10,945 nucleotides of DNA from JBBQYA01 sp038209155. GTDB taxonomy: Bacteria; Bacteroidota; Bacteroidia; Sphingobacteriales; Sphingobacteriaceae. How positions within the stretch are numbered: position 1 is the stretch's first letter; each line of letters begins with the position of its first letter. The translations under genes were made by a program, and so were the position numbers. The notes under the pieces were generated by a model. The model searched no databases, was not told the origin of the DNA, and worked only from the letters and a program-made list of their open reading frames with translations. This document shows positions 1 through 7,699 of this stretch, piece after piece. Location: NCBI GenBank assembly GCA_038209155.1, contig JBBQYA010000092.1:1-10945 (forward strand), given 5' to 3'.

Positions 1-63
1 AAAAGAGATTTTAAAAGTTTAAGTATTCTTTCTTCAATTACTTCGTCACTGAAGAATCTTTAA
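1..63 (+). CDS. possible 3' tail of a gene entering from the left (unidentified)
   Basis: The first forward frame is open from base 1 for 20 codons and stops at TAA 61-63; its last residues read SSITSSLKNL. The other two forward frames stop within the first 20 bases. The complementary strand in this stretch also has an open frame, but it begins just after a stop (60-62) and has no ATG, GTG or TTG before the window edge, so a leftward gene starting here is unlikely. The fragment is too short to recognise and could be chance. A 7-bp inverted repeat (TTCTTCA 30-36, TGAAGAA 50-56) lies inside it and is followed by T-rich sequence. Confidence 0.2.
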   Translation, partial: KRDFKSLSILSSITSSLKNL

Positions 64-80
64 AGTTTTCTTTATTTTTT

Positions 81-172
81 TGTTAACACTTCATAAAAAA
101 ACTCATAGTGTTAACACACCTTATCAACACCTCTCAAAAAATTGCAAAGTGTTAAAACCTTATGTGTACACC
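81..172. repeat. cluster of short inverted and direct repeats in a gene-free AT-rich stretch
   Basis: The region between the left edge and the response regulator stop (64-306) has no convincing gene. Within it TGTTAACACT (81-90) and AGTGTTAACA (107-116) form a perfect 10-bp inverted repeat with a 16-base spacer. AGTGTTAA recurs at 148-155. ACCTTAT follows it in both direct copies (118-124 and 157-163), so 107-131 and 148-172 are imperfect direct repeats about 41 bases apart. The 8-bp palindrome GTGTACAC lies at 164-171. TTATCAACA (121-129) differs by one base from the classical DnaA box TTATCCACA. What binds here is unknown. The inverted repeat has no T-run after it on either strand, so it is not a standard terminator. 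Bases 173-306 show nothing I can support beyond a weak hairpin near 270-307. Confidence 0.5.
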
Positions 173-306
173 CTATCAAAAAAAATCCAAACTGAACACA
201 AAAGGAGAAAAGCAATTTAAACCCATTCATTCAAAAACTATTAATTTTTATTTCCTCTGCAATTTCTTGGGTTTGGTCATTGCTTTTAAAATAAACAATC
301 CCCAAC

Positions 307-945
307 CTAACCCTTATCTACCATTCCTTTTTCAAATGCATATTTGATTAAGCCTACAATGCTTTTGGTATTTGTTTTTCTGAAAATGTTTTTACGGTGA
401 GTTTCTACCGTTCTTTCACTGATGAAAAGAGTTTCTGCTATTTTTTCATTGTTGAATTCTTTGGTGATTAGTTTTAGAATTTCCTTTTCTCTTATCGTCA
501 ACACATTTATTTCTTCTGGCTGCTTATCTGGACCTTTTTGTAGTTTCATGGTAACCTCATCACTGAAAAAAAGATTTCCGGCAACGATGCGTTGAATGGC
601 AAAAATTAATTCCTGCTTACCCGTATTTTTAAGCACATATCCAGATACTCCAGCATTGATCATTTCAGTAATGGTGTGATGCTCGCTGAACATACTTAAA
701 GCCAATATTTTGATCTCTGGAAAGCTTTCTTTTATTTTTTTGGTCAACGTAAGTCCGTCCATTCCTGGCATATTGATATCCGTAATCACAATATCTACTT
801 TTTGATCTTTTAAAATTTCTAAAACATCTTCACCTTTTGTGAGTTCTGCTACAATCTCGAATTCTTTTTCAAAAACCAATAGGGCTTTGATTCCATCCAA
901 TAGCATTTGATGATCGTCTACGAGTAAGACTTTTATTTTATTCAT
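307..945 (-). CDS. NarL/LuxR-family two-component response regulator
   Basis: A 212-residue cytoplasmic response regulator with the usual two-domain layout and length. The receiver domain spans about residues 3-120: acidic pair D10-D11, phospho-acceptor D56 in VITDINMP, switch residue S84 in LALS and the conserved lysine K106 in YVLK. The C-terminal LuxR-type helix-turn-helix spans about 146-207, starting at LTIREKEILKLI (149-160), with the recognition region at SERTVETHRKNIF (176-188). It should be phosphorylated by a sensor kinase, then dimerise and bind DNA. No kinase gene is visible in the window, so it is an orphan here unless one lies beyond the left edge. The leader before the ATG is A-rich with no Shine-Dalgarno sequence. 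It is divergent from the lipoprotein gene across 162 bases. The family call is secure; the target genes are unknown. Confidence 0.95.
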   Translation of the reverse strand: MNKIKVLLVDDHQMLLDGIKALLVFEKEFEIVAELTKGEDVLEILKDQKVDIVITDINMPGMDGLTLTKKIKESFPEIKILALSMFSEHHTITEMINAGVSGYVLKNTGKQELIFAIQRIVAGNLFFSDEVTMKLQKGPDKQPEEINVLTIREKEILKLITKEFNNEKIAETLFISERTVETHRKNIFRKTNTKSIVGLIKYAFEKGMVDKG

Positions 946-1014
946 TATTGTTTTTTAGGAGAGTTTTAAGAGTTTTGGAAAGTGCAAAATTTTATGCAGA
1001 TATGAACCACATTT

Positions 1015-1022
1015 CAAAAATA
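1015..1022 (-). promoter_or_regulatory. candidate -7 box for the response regulator gene
   Basis: On the minus strand these bases read TATTTTTG, a full match to the Bacteroidota -7 consensus TAnnTTTG, and lie about 70 bases upstream of the response regulator ATG. No TTG is found at the expected spacing of roughly 19-21 bases upstream; the nearest is 29 bases away. In such AT-rich DNA the match could be chance. No comparable box was found for the plus-strand lipoprotein gene in the same 946-1107 intergenic region. Confidence 0.25.
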
Positions 1023-1107
1023 TTTATTTGGTAAATCACATTTTCTATTTTCAATTATTTCATATATCAAATTTTTATCATTAAACTTTTCAATATCATT
1101 TTTCATT

Positions 1108-1602
1108 ATGTCTAAATTCAAACACTTAACTTTTTTACTCATCATTTTGTTTTTTTCTGCTTGTAGTTTCAAAGTAGACAATTCTGAGAATGAAAAGTAT
1201 CCGTCACCAAGTTTTTCTCCTAAAGAAGTTCTTGAAATTCAATTAGATTTTTTTCAAAATAATACTCCATCAGACGACAATCAAGGAATTAGAGACGCTT
1301 TTAGATTTGCTTCTCCAGAAAATCAAGAGGCCACTGGTCCAGAAGATCATTTTATAGCCATGATGAGCGCCGATAAATATTCGATTTTATTAAATGCGGA
1401 AAAATATGAGATTGAAGTTATTACCGAACAAGAAAACTTAGTTCATTATCGAGTAATAATTTCAAATAGAAATTCTGATCCAGTATCGTTTATTTTTGTT
1501 TTAGGCAAGCAAGAGAATGATAATTTTAAAGATTGCTGGATGACGGAAGGAGTGGTAACGGAAGAGGAGGGAAGTCCGCAAAAAGATGAACTTAAAATCT
1601 AA
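1108..1602 (+). CDS. small lipoprotein with a DUF4864-like domain
   Basis: A 164-residue predicted lipoprotein. The N-terminus has a lysine/histidine-bearing n-region, a hydrophobic stretch (about residues 7-17) and a lipobox-like FSAC ending in C19, so it is probably lipidated and held on a membrane facing the periplasm or the surface. The mature part resembles DUF4864: a helical start (SPKEVLEIQLDFF, about 38-50), then FRFASPENQ (66-74), TGPEDHF (76-82) and MMSADKYSILL (85-95). A beta-rich half follows and ends in CWMTEGV (about 143-149). DUF4864 has no established function that I know of; the fold is probably NTF2/cystatin-like (inference). C143 could be a second cysteine of interest. The gene is divergent from the response regulator and its end overlaps the end of the TolC-like gene by 4 bases, so it is its own transcription unit. 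No Shine-Dalgarno sequence precedes the ATG. Confidence 0.8.
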   Translation: MSKFKHLTFLLIILFFSACSFKVDNSENEKYPSPSFSPKEVLEIQLDFFQNNTPSDDNQGIRDAFRFASPENQEATGPEDHFIAMMSADKYSILLNAEKYEIEVITEQENLVHYRVIISNRNSDPVSFIFVLGKQENDNFKDCWMTEGVVTEEEGSPQKDELKI

Positions 1603-2939
1603 TTTTTATTAATTGGGAATTGATTTTCCACCAGAATCTGTCCAGAAAGCTGCATTAAATTAATCTCACTTAGCTTTAAATTAAATTGTGCTTCGCTAAA
1701 TCGAGTGGTCGCATCTACAAAGTTTCTTTGTGCTTCTCGCAATTCTAAGGGAGCAACACTTCCAAGATTAAATTTATCAAAACTAACTTGCAAATTCTGA
1801 CGAGCTATTTCGACGTTTTTTTCTTCCAAAGCCACCAATTCTTTGTTTGTAGAATAGGTTTGATATTCAATTGAAATCTGAGATAAAACGGCTAGTTTTA
1901 TCCGATCTCTATCTACTTTGGCACTTTCTAAACTGATGGTAGCGTTTTTTTCGTTTCGCTTTTGAAGCAAACCATTGAAAAGTGGAATGGTAGCAGTGAA
2001 ACCATAATTCAATCCGCGTGCTTGCGAAGTTCTTGCAAATCCTAATTCTGAAGTGGATCTATTAAAGTTATATCCTGAACTCACATTTACTTGCGGGTAT
2101 CTGCCAGCACGAATTTGGGATCGATTGTAAATTGCAACCTGTTCATTGGCCATTGCAGCCAATAATTCTGGATTTTGAGCTTGAGAATTGGTTTGTAAAT
2201 CAAGCAATTGCATGTTTTTATCAACAATGATGGTATCCTCCACCGTAAATTCTGTTTCTGGATTTCTTGCCAATAATTGATTCAAAAGTATTTTGGTAGC
2301 CTTCAATTGATTTTGCTGGCGCAATAAATTAGTAGTATCGGTATTCAAATCTACTTTAGCTGCTAAAACCTCTAATTTAGCTGCTCTACCAATTTCAAAT
2401 CTGCTTTGAGAATTTTTTAATCTTATTTTAGAAATTTCTATGGCAGAATTTAATGCTTCTATTTGTTTATTCTGCTGTATCACATCAAAATAAGAACTAG
2501 ATATTTGAGCAATAGTATTTTGAATGCTAATTCTAAAATTTTGTTCGCCCAATTTTTCAAATTCCTCCAATTGATTGTAACGCGCAAACATGCCGAAACC
2601 ATCAAAAATCCTCCAACTTAAAACCGGACCATAAGCTAAATTTGTGTTTCTCGCATTTGTTCTCTCTTGGATAATGCCATTGGAAAGCTCTTGACTAGTG
2701 TTAAGAATAGAATTATTGTCGGTAACATTGAAATCTACTCGAGGTAAAATTCCAGCATTGGAAAGGCTCACATTATTTTCTGCAATAAGGAAATCATTTT
2801 GGCTAATTTTTAAATCGTAATTATTTACCAAAGCAATTTTAATTGCCTCGTTCAGGCTTAATTTATCTTGAGCAAGAGCAGAAATAGAACAAAATCCAAT
2901 GCCAATAATGCAAATAAAAATGTGGGATAGTAATTTCAT
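1599..2939 (-). CDS. TolC-family outer membrane efflux protein
   Basis: Outer membrane channel of the tripartite pump, 446 residues, normal for the family. A Sec signal peptide covers residues 1-23 with likely cleavage after ALA (21-23). There is no usable lipobox, so unlike OprM-type channels it is probably not lipidated. Two internally related outer-membrane-efflux repeats can be seen. The first (about 28-225) contains PRVDF, WRIFDGFGMFAR (109-120) and RFEIGRAAKLEVLAAK (180-195). The second (about 255-435) contains PQVNVSSGYNF, IPLFNGLLQKR (318-328) and KFNLGSVAPLELREAQ (389-404). The long heptad-like helices between them fit the periplasmic alpha-barrel, and the PxVxxx strands fit the beta-barrel. 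It is the last gene of the marR-MFP-RND-tolC operon, 13 bases after the pump gene. No terminator is visible after it, because the stop lies directly on the convergent lipoprotein gene. Confidence 0.95.
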   Translation of the reverse strand: MKLLSHIFICIIGIGFCSISALAQDKLSLNEAIKIALVNNYDLKISQNDFLIAENNVSLSNAGILPRVDFNVTDNNSILNTSQELSNGIIQERTNARNTNLAYGPVLSWRIFDGFGMFARYNQLEEFEKLGEQNFRISIQNTIAQISSSYFDVIQQNKQIEALNSAIEISKIRLKNSQSRFEIGRAAKLEVLAAKVDLNTDTTNLLRQQNQLKATKILLNQLLARNPETEFTVEDTIIVDKNMQLLDLQTNSQAQNPELLAAMANEQVAIYNRSQIRAGRYPQVNVSSGYNFNRSTSELGFARTSQARGLNYGFTATIPLFNGLLQKRNEKNATISLESAKVDRDRIKLAVLSQISIEYQTYSTNKELVALEEKNVEIARQNLQVSFDKFNLGSVAPLELREAQRNFVDATTRFSEAQFNLKLSEINLMQLSGQILVENQFPINKN

Positions 2940-2952
2940 TTAATGGGCTGTT

Positions 2953-5900
2953 TTATACCTTTTGTGCTAAACTTTGTTCGATTATTAAATCGGCTTCTTT
3001 TACTTTATGCTCTCTCGACCACATTCCATAAATAGCTGGAATAATATACAGCGTAAGAACCAATGAAAAAACAGTTCCTCCCACGATTACGATTCCCATT
3101 CCCATTCTACTTTTTGCAGATGCTCCGATTGCCATTGCTATTGGTAAAGCTCCAAGCGAAATCGCTAAACTTGTCATTAATATTGGTCGTAATCTAGATT
3201 CTGCAGCATCTCGAATAGCTTGATCTACTTTCATTCCCTTTTCTTTCAATTGATTGGCGAATTCTACAATCAAAATCCCGTTTTTCGTGACGAGCCCAAT
3301 GAGCATAATAGTACCAATCTGACTAAAAATATTCCAAGTTTGCCCGAATAACCATAAAGATAAAAATGCACCCGCTACAGCCATTGGTACTGTTAAAATT
3401 ATAATCAAAGGATCTAAAAAACTTTCAAATTGTGCAGCCAATATTAAATAAACCAAAAGAATAGCCAAACCAAATGCAAATAAAGTGTTGGAGCCACTTT
3501 CTTTGAAATCTCTAGATTCTCCACCTAAATCCGTTGAAAAACTATCGTCTAAAACCGATTTGGAAATTTTATCCATTGCTTCAATTCCTTCTCCCATGGT
3601 TTTTCCACTTGCCAATCCAGCAGATACAGTGGCCGACATAAATCTGTTGTTGTGAAATAATTGTGGTGGAGAACTTAGCTCTTTCATTTCTACCAAATTA
3701 TCCAACTGTATTAATTCTCCAGTTTTGCTTCTCACATACATATTGGTAAGGTCAAAAGGATCATCACGATCCTGAATTTCAAATTGCCCAATTACTTGAT
3801 ATTGGCGCCCATTCATATTAAAATAGGCAAATCGCTGTCCGCTCAAGGCTAATTGTAAAGTTTGAGCAACATCAATTACAGATACTCCCAAACTTTGAGC
3901 TTTATCTCTATTAATAGAAATATTAATTTCTGGTTTATTGAATTTTAAATTGACATCCACATTGCTAAAGGTTGGATCTGCACTTGCTTTTTCCATAAAC
4001 ACAGGAATCTTCTCTTGCAATTTTTGAAAATTTGGAGCTTGAATAATATATTGAATAGGCAATCCTCCTCTTTTATTTACAGAAATGGTAGCTTGTTCGG
4101 TAACAAAAGTTCTAGCACCATTATACTTTTTACTCATTTTAGTCAATTTGTCACCAATTTCTTTTTGAGATCTTTTTCTGTCTTCCGATTTGCCTAATCC
4201 TATCCTCATGAAACCTGTATTCACAGCTCCGCTTCCAGTAAATCCTGGAGCAGTTACCACCAAGTTTACATTTTTTTCGGGTATGGAATCATTTATTAGC
4301 TGAGTAAGTTCCAGCATAAACCGATCGGTATAATCATAAGATGAACCTTCTGGGGCGATTATTTGCAAAAGCAAAAAATTTCTATCATCATAAGGTGCAG
4401 TTTCTTTTTTCAAGGTGAACCAAAATAGTGCAATCAAACCGAAACATGCCGCTATGATTGGAAAACTCAGCCATCGAAATTTCATAAATGAATCTAAGGA
4501 ATCGCGATATCCAGTATTCATTTTAACAAAATACGGCTCAGTCATTATATAAAATTTAGACTTTTTCTGAACACCACCTTTCATCAAATAGGCATTGAGC
4601 ATAGGAGTAAGGGTCAAAGAAACAAAGGCAGAAATCAATACAGCAGATCCGATCACGACTCCAAATTCTCGAAAAAGCCTACCAACAAATCCTTCTAAAA
4701 AGATAACAGGAAGAAAAACAGCTGCAAGTGTTATGGATATAGAAATAACTGCCACAAAAATTTCATTGGAGCCTTTTATCGCCGCTTCTACTGGCGACAT
4801 TCCTTCTTCAACTTTTTTATAAATATTTTCAGTAACCACAATTCCATCGTCGACCACCAAACCTGTGGCGAGTACAATTGCCAAAAGAGTTAAAACATTG
4901 ATAGAAAACCCAAAAAGATACATCACGAAAAATGTAGCAATTAAGGAAACTGGAATGTCTATCAATGGTCTGAAAGCTATTCCCCAATCTCGAAAGAATA
5001 GATAAATAATTAGAATAACCAAAACCAAAGCAATTAAAATCGTTTCTGCCACTTCGGTTACAGATTGTCTGATAAACAAAGTGTTATCAATAGCAGATTC
5101 AAATTTAATATCAGCAGGTAATTCTTTTATCATTTGATCATAGCGTTCATCAACTAGTTTTGCGATTGCTAAATAATTACTTCCAGGTTGCGGCACTATT
5201 GCCAATCCAACCATAGAAACACCTGATTCTCTCAGTTTTATTTCCAAATTTTCTGCATCAATTACTGCATTTCCAATGTCTTGAAACCGGATAATTTTCT
5301 CTGCATCTGTTTTTATTATCAGTTCATTGAATTCTTTTTCTGTGCTTAAATTTCCAACTGTTTTTACGGTTAATTCAGTATTTGCTCCAGCTATTTTTCC
5401 AGAAGGTAATTCCACATTCCCAGCCAAAAGAGCATTTCTAACATCCACAGGAGTTAATCCATATGAAACTAATTTATTGGGATCTATCCACAATCTCATA
5501 GAATACCTTTTCTGACCATAAATCTGTACAGCACTTACTCCAGATATTGTCTGAAAACGTTGGGCAATTACATTTTCTGCAAAATCACTTAATTCCAAAG
5601 GACTTCTCTTATCACTTTTAAGAGTAAAAATTTCTATCGGCTGCGTATCTGCATCTGATTTTGAAACTACTGGTGCAGCATCTATATCTTGAGGTAAATT
5701 TCTGGCGGCTTGGGAAACTTTATCTCTTATATCATTGGCAGCTTCTTCCAGATTTTTATCTAAATTAAATTCGACATTGATCACACTCGAACCTTGATTA
5801 CTAGCGGATGAAATATTTCGAATTCCATCAATAGAATTTAGTGCTTTTTCTAAAGGTTCTGTTATTTGAGATTCGATTATATCCGCATTTGCGCCTGAAT

Positions 5901-6051
5901 AGCTCGTGCGAATAGAAACGATGGGAGGATCAATGGATGGATATTCTCTAACTCCTAGAAAGCTATATCCAATTACTCCAAATAAAATCAAAACCAAATT
6001 CATGACAATGGTCAAAACAGGTCTTTTTATGCTTGTGGTGGATAAACTCAT
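2953..6051 (-). CDS. HAE1/AcrB-like RND efflux pump, inner membrane subunit
   Basis: Proton-driven RND transporter of 1032 residues, typical full length. It has the duplicated layout: TM1 at about 11-31, a large periplasmic loop (32-334), TM2-6 (335-488), TM7 (about 528-547), a second periplasmic loop (548-854) and TM8-12 (about 855-1009). The proton-relay residues are intact: D401-D402 in GLVVDDGIVVTENIY (TM4) and K923 in GLVTKNGILIVEFANQ (TM10), with R955 and T960 in RLRPILMTS (TM11). Other family signatures are REYPSIDPP (35-43), the SGVSAVQIYG segment and FESFLDPL after TM8. It should take substrates from the periplasm or outer leaflet and work as a trimer with the adaptor and TolC-like proteins of the same operon. 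Substrates cannot be read from the sequence; drugs, bile salts, dyes and solvents are typical of the family. The gene starts 8 bases after the adaptor stop. No frameshift or missing key residue was seen. Confidence 0.97.
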   Translation of the reverse strand: MSLSTTSIKRPVLTIVMNLVLILFGVIGYSFLGVREYPSIDPPIVSIRTSYSGANADIIESQITEPLEKALNSIDGIRNISSASNQGSSVINVEFNLDKNLEEAANDIRDKVSQAARNLPQDIDAAPVVSKSDADTQPIEIFTLKSDKRSPLELSDFAENVIAQRFQTISGVSAVQIYGQKRYSMRLWIDPNKLVSYGLTPVDVRNALLAGNVELPSGKIAGANTELTVKTVGNLSTEKEFNELIIKTDAEKIIRFQDIGNAVIDAENLEIKLRESGVSMVGLAIVPQPGSNYLAIAKLVDERYDQMIKELPADIKFESAIDNTLFIRQSVTEVAETILIALVLVILIIYLFFRDWGIAFRPLIDIPVSLIATFFVMYLFGFSINVLTLLAIVLATGLVVDDGIVVTENIYKKVEEGMSPVEAAIKGSNEIFVAVISISITLAAVFLPVIFLEGFVGRLFREFGVVIGSAVLISAFVSLTLTPMLNAYLMKGGVQKKSKFYIMTEPYFVKMNTGYRDSLDSFMKFRWLSFPIIAACFGLIALFWFTLKKETAPYDDRNFLLLQIIAPEGSSYDYTDRFMLELTQLINDSIPEKNVNLVVTAPGFTGSGAVNTGFMRIGLGKSEDRKRSQKEIGDKLTKMSKKYNGARTFVTEQATISVNKRGGLPIQYIIQAPNFQKLQEKIPVFMEKASADPTFSNVDVNLKFNKPEINISINRDKAQSLGVSVIDVAQTLQLALSGQRFAYFNMNGRQYQVIGQFEIQDRDDPFDLTNMYVRSKTGELIQLDNLVEMKELSSPPQLFHNNRFMSATVSAGLASGKTMGEGIEAMDKISKSVLDDSFSTDLGGESRDFKESGSNTLFAFGLAILLVYLILAAQFESFLDPLIIILTVPMAVAGAFLSLWLFGQTWNIFSQIGTIMLIGLVTKNGILIVEFANQLKEKGMKVDQAIRDAAESRLRPILMTSLAISLGALPIAMAIGASAKSRMGMGIVIVGGTVFSLVLTLYIIPAIYGMWSREHKVKEADLIIEQSLAQKV

Positions 6052-6059
6052 AAAAAATA

Positions 6060-7145
6060 TTATTTTAAACTTACTTTTTTAAGCGAATCATTGGGAATGG
6101 TCACTTTTAATTTTGTACCACTTTTCAACATCATTATACCCGATGTTAATACAGTATCACCTAGTTTCAAACCACTAATCACCACTATTTCTTTTTCGGT
6201 TCGGCTTTCAGTTTCTATCATTACTTCCTTTGCCGTACCATTGGAAGTAATAAATACTTTTTTTCCTCTTTGTACTGGAATTACTGCTTCTGTTGGTAAT
6301 AATATGGCATTTTTTATTGCTTCAAGTGGTAGATTTATGTTGGCAAATAATCCTGGAATCAGTTCTCCATTTTCATTATTTGCTCTTGCTCTAATTTGTA
6401 AAGTACGCGTGGTGATATTGATAGCTGGTTCAATTGCATAAACTTTTGCTTTGAATGATTTTGTGTTTCCTGCCACGGTGAAATTTATTTCTGAATTTAA
6501 TTTTATTTGGCTGGCATATTTTTCGGGTAGAGAAAAACCGATTTTTATTGGATTGGTGTTTACTAAGTTGGCAATTACTTTTTCATTTCCAATAAACTGA
6601 CCAACCGAAACCGACTTTAAACCTATTTTTCCTGAAAAAGGTGCAATTATTTTTGTTTTAGATAATTGCGCTTGCACTAAATTGGTTTGTGATTTCAAAG
6701 CGTCTAAATCTGCTTTTGCTACCTCATATTCTTCTGTGCTTATAGCTTCTTTATTTAAAAGTTGAGAAGCACGAGATTCATTTTGAGATGCTAATTTTTG
6801 TCTGGTAATAGCTTGTGAATACTGCGCTTGCAATTCCCTATCATCTATTTGAATTAATAGTTGTCCTTTTTTTACGGTTGCACCTTCGGTGAAATTTATA
6901 GACCTTATCAAACCAGAAACCTCTGATCTTAATTCTATCTGATCATTTGCTTCTATAGATCCACTTAAATTTAAAGCATTATCAAATCGTTCATAGCTAA
7001 CTATTTTTCCAATGACTTCTACTTCACTTTGTTTAGGTTTTGTTGAAGCTAACTTTTCAGATTTAATATTTTTTTGAATCCGATTTATAATTAAAAAAGT
7101 AATTCCAGCAAACAGTAAAAAGTAAATGATGTATTTGATTTTCAT
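6060..7145 (-). CDS. RND efflux periplasmic adaptor (membrane fusion protein, HlyD/AcrA-like)
   Basis: Adaptor of 361 residues joining the inner membrane pump to the outer membrane channel. The N-terminus (MKIKYIIYFLLFAGITFLII) is one hydrophobic helix without a lipobox cysteine, so it is probably membrane-anchored rather than lipidated like AcrA. The barrel-sandwich (lipoyl-like) halves are visible at SGLIRSINFTEGATVKKGQ (77-95) and at APFSGKIGLKSVSVGQFIG (168-186). They flank a short alpha-helical hairpin (about 103-165, rich in Q, A, K and E). A beta-barrel domain (about 198-275) contains NITTRTLQIRARANN and the signature PGLFANI. A membrane-proximal domain (about 280-348) contains LLPTEAVIPVQRGKKVF and GLKLGDTVLTSG. 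It sits between marR (18-base gap) and the pump gene (8-base gap). Confidence 0.95.
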   Translation of the reverse strand: MKIKYIIYFLLFAGITFLIINRIQKNIKSEKLASTKPKQSEVEVIGKIVSYERFDNALNLSGSIEANDQIELRSEVSGLIRSINFTEGATVKKGQLLIQIDDRELQAQYSQAITRQKLASQNESRASQLLNKEAISTEEYEVAKADLDALKSQTNLVQAQLSKTKIIAPFSGKIGLKSVSVGQFIGNEKVIANLVNTNPIKIGFSLPEKYASQIKLNSEINFTVAGNTKSFKAKVYAIEPAINITTRTLQIRARANNENGELIPGLFANINLPLEAIKNAILLPTEAVIPVQRGKKVFITSNGTAKEVMIETESRTEKEIVVISGLKLGDTVLTSGIMMLKSGTKLKVTIPNDSLKKVSLK

Positions 7146-7163
7146 TAAAAAGAGCTAAAAAAT

Positions 7164-7640
7164 TTAATTTTGTTTTATTTTTTGGAACGATAGAAAGTAT
7201 TGATCTTTAGGTTGTAAGTTTAAGTTTTGGTACATTGTATCCAAAATGGTATAGAAATTGTCAAGGTCGCTCGGTTCTATTCCAATCACTGCAGAAGCAT
7301 TAGTTTCTAACACAGATTTTTGAATTTCAGGAATTGCGTTTAAACCACTTTCGGTAAGTTTCAGCACCTGTGCTCTCCTATCTGACTTATTTACTGATCG
7401 TACTATATAATTATTTTCACACAGGTAATCAGTAATTCTAACCATAGATGACTTATCAATTTGTAACATAGTAGCAATATCCTTTTGTGTTAGCCTTTCA
7501 TTATTTTCATGAATTAAAAGCATCACATAGAAATTTTTGTCAATCGAGATAGAATTTAAACGTTTAGAAAATACTTCCATATAGATTTTGCTCAATCTGC
7601 CAAAAGTTAAATAAAGAGGATCAGGTTTGTTTATTTTCAT
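7164..7640 (-). CDS. MarR-family transcriptional regulator, probable repressor of the efflux operon
   Basis: A 158-residue winged helix-turn-helix protein, the normal size for MarR dimers. Helices at about residues 7-30 and 103-150 should form the dimer interface. The DNA-binding core is LTQKDIATMLQIDKSSMVRI (50-69), with recognition helix DKSSMVRITDYLCEN (62-76) and the wing RSVNKSDRRAQVLKLT (81-96), including the family's conserved D-R-R (87-89). The single cysteine, C74, lies at the end of the recognition helix. It is the first gene of the operon, 18 bases before the adaptor gene, so autoregulation together with the pump is likely; a palindromic candidate operator lies 61-75 bases upstream of its ATG. 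The next in-frame methionine, at residue 21, would cut into the first dimerisation helix, so the first ATG is preferred. The inducing ligand is unknown. Confidence 0.93.
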   Translation of the reverse strand: MKINKPDPLYLTFGRLSKIYMEVFSKRLNSISIDKNFYVMLLIHENNERLTQKDIATMLQIDKSSMVRITDYLCENNYIVRSVNKSDRRAQVLKLTESGLNAIPEIQKSVLETNASAVIGIEPSDLDNFYTILDTMYQNLNLQPKDQYFLSFQKIKQN

Positions 7641-7699
7641 ATAATTTCAAATGATAACAACTTTTAGGTAAGGTAAGTTTTAAAATTGGTTTTACATAG

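Noticed and set aside
81..116. Perfect 10-bp inverted repeat as a terminator
   Set aside because: The spacer is 16 bases and neither strand has a T-tract directly after the stem; a protein-binding role is more likely.
268..309. Possible terminator hairpin after the response regulator gene (GGTTTGG...ATTG / CAAT...CCAACC)
   Set aside because: The stem has internal mismatches and a 13-base loop, and no T-run follows on the minus strand, so it is not a convincing intrinsic terminator.
162..347. Forward 61-codon open frame in the left intergenic region
   Set aside because: Low-complexity, Asn/Lys/Phe-rich translation with no recognisable domain; it overlaps the end of the response regulator on the other strand and looks like chance in AT-rich DNA.
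4015..5515. Several forward open frames of 60-75 codons opposite the RND pump gene
   Set aside because: They are antisense shadows of a highly conserved membrane protein gene and have no features of their own.
6091..6441. 116-codon forward open frame opposite the adaptor gene
   Set aside because: Fully antisense to a well-conserved adaptor gene, with no domain signature; a shadow frame.
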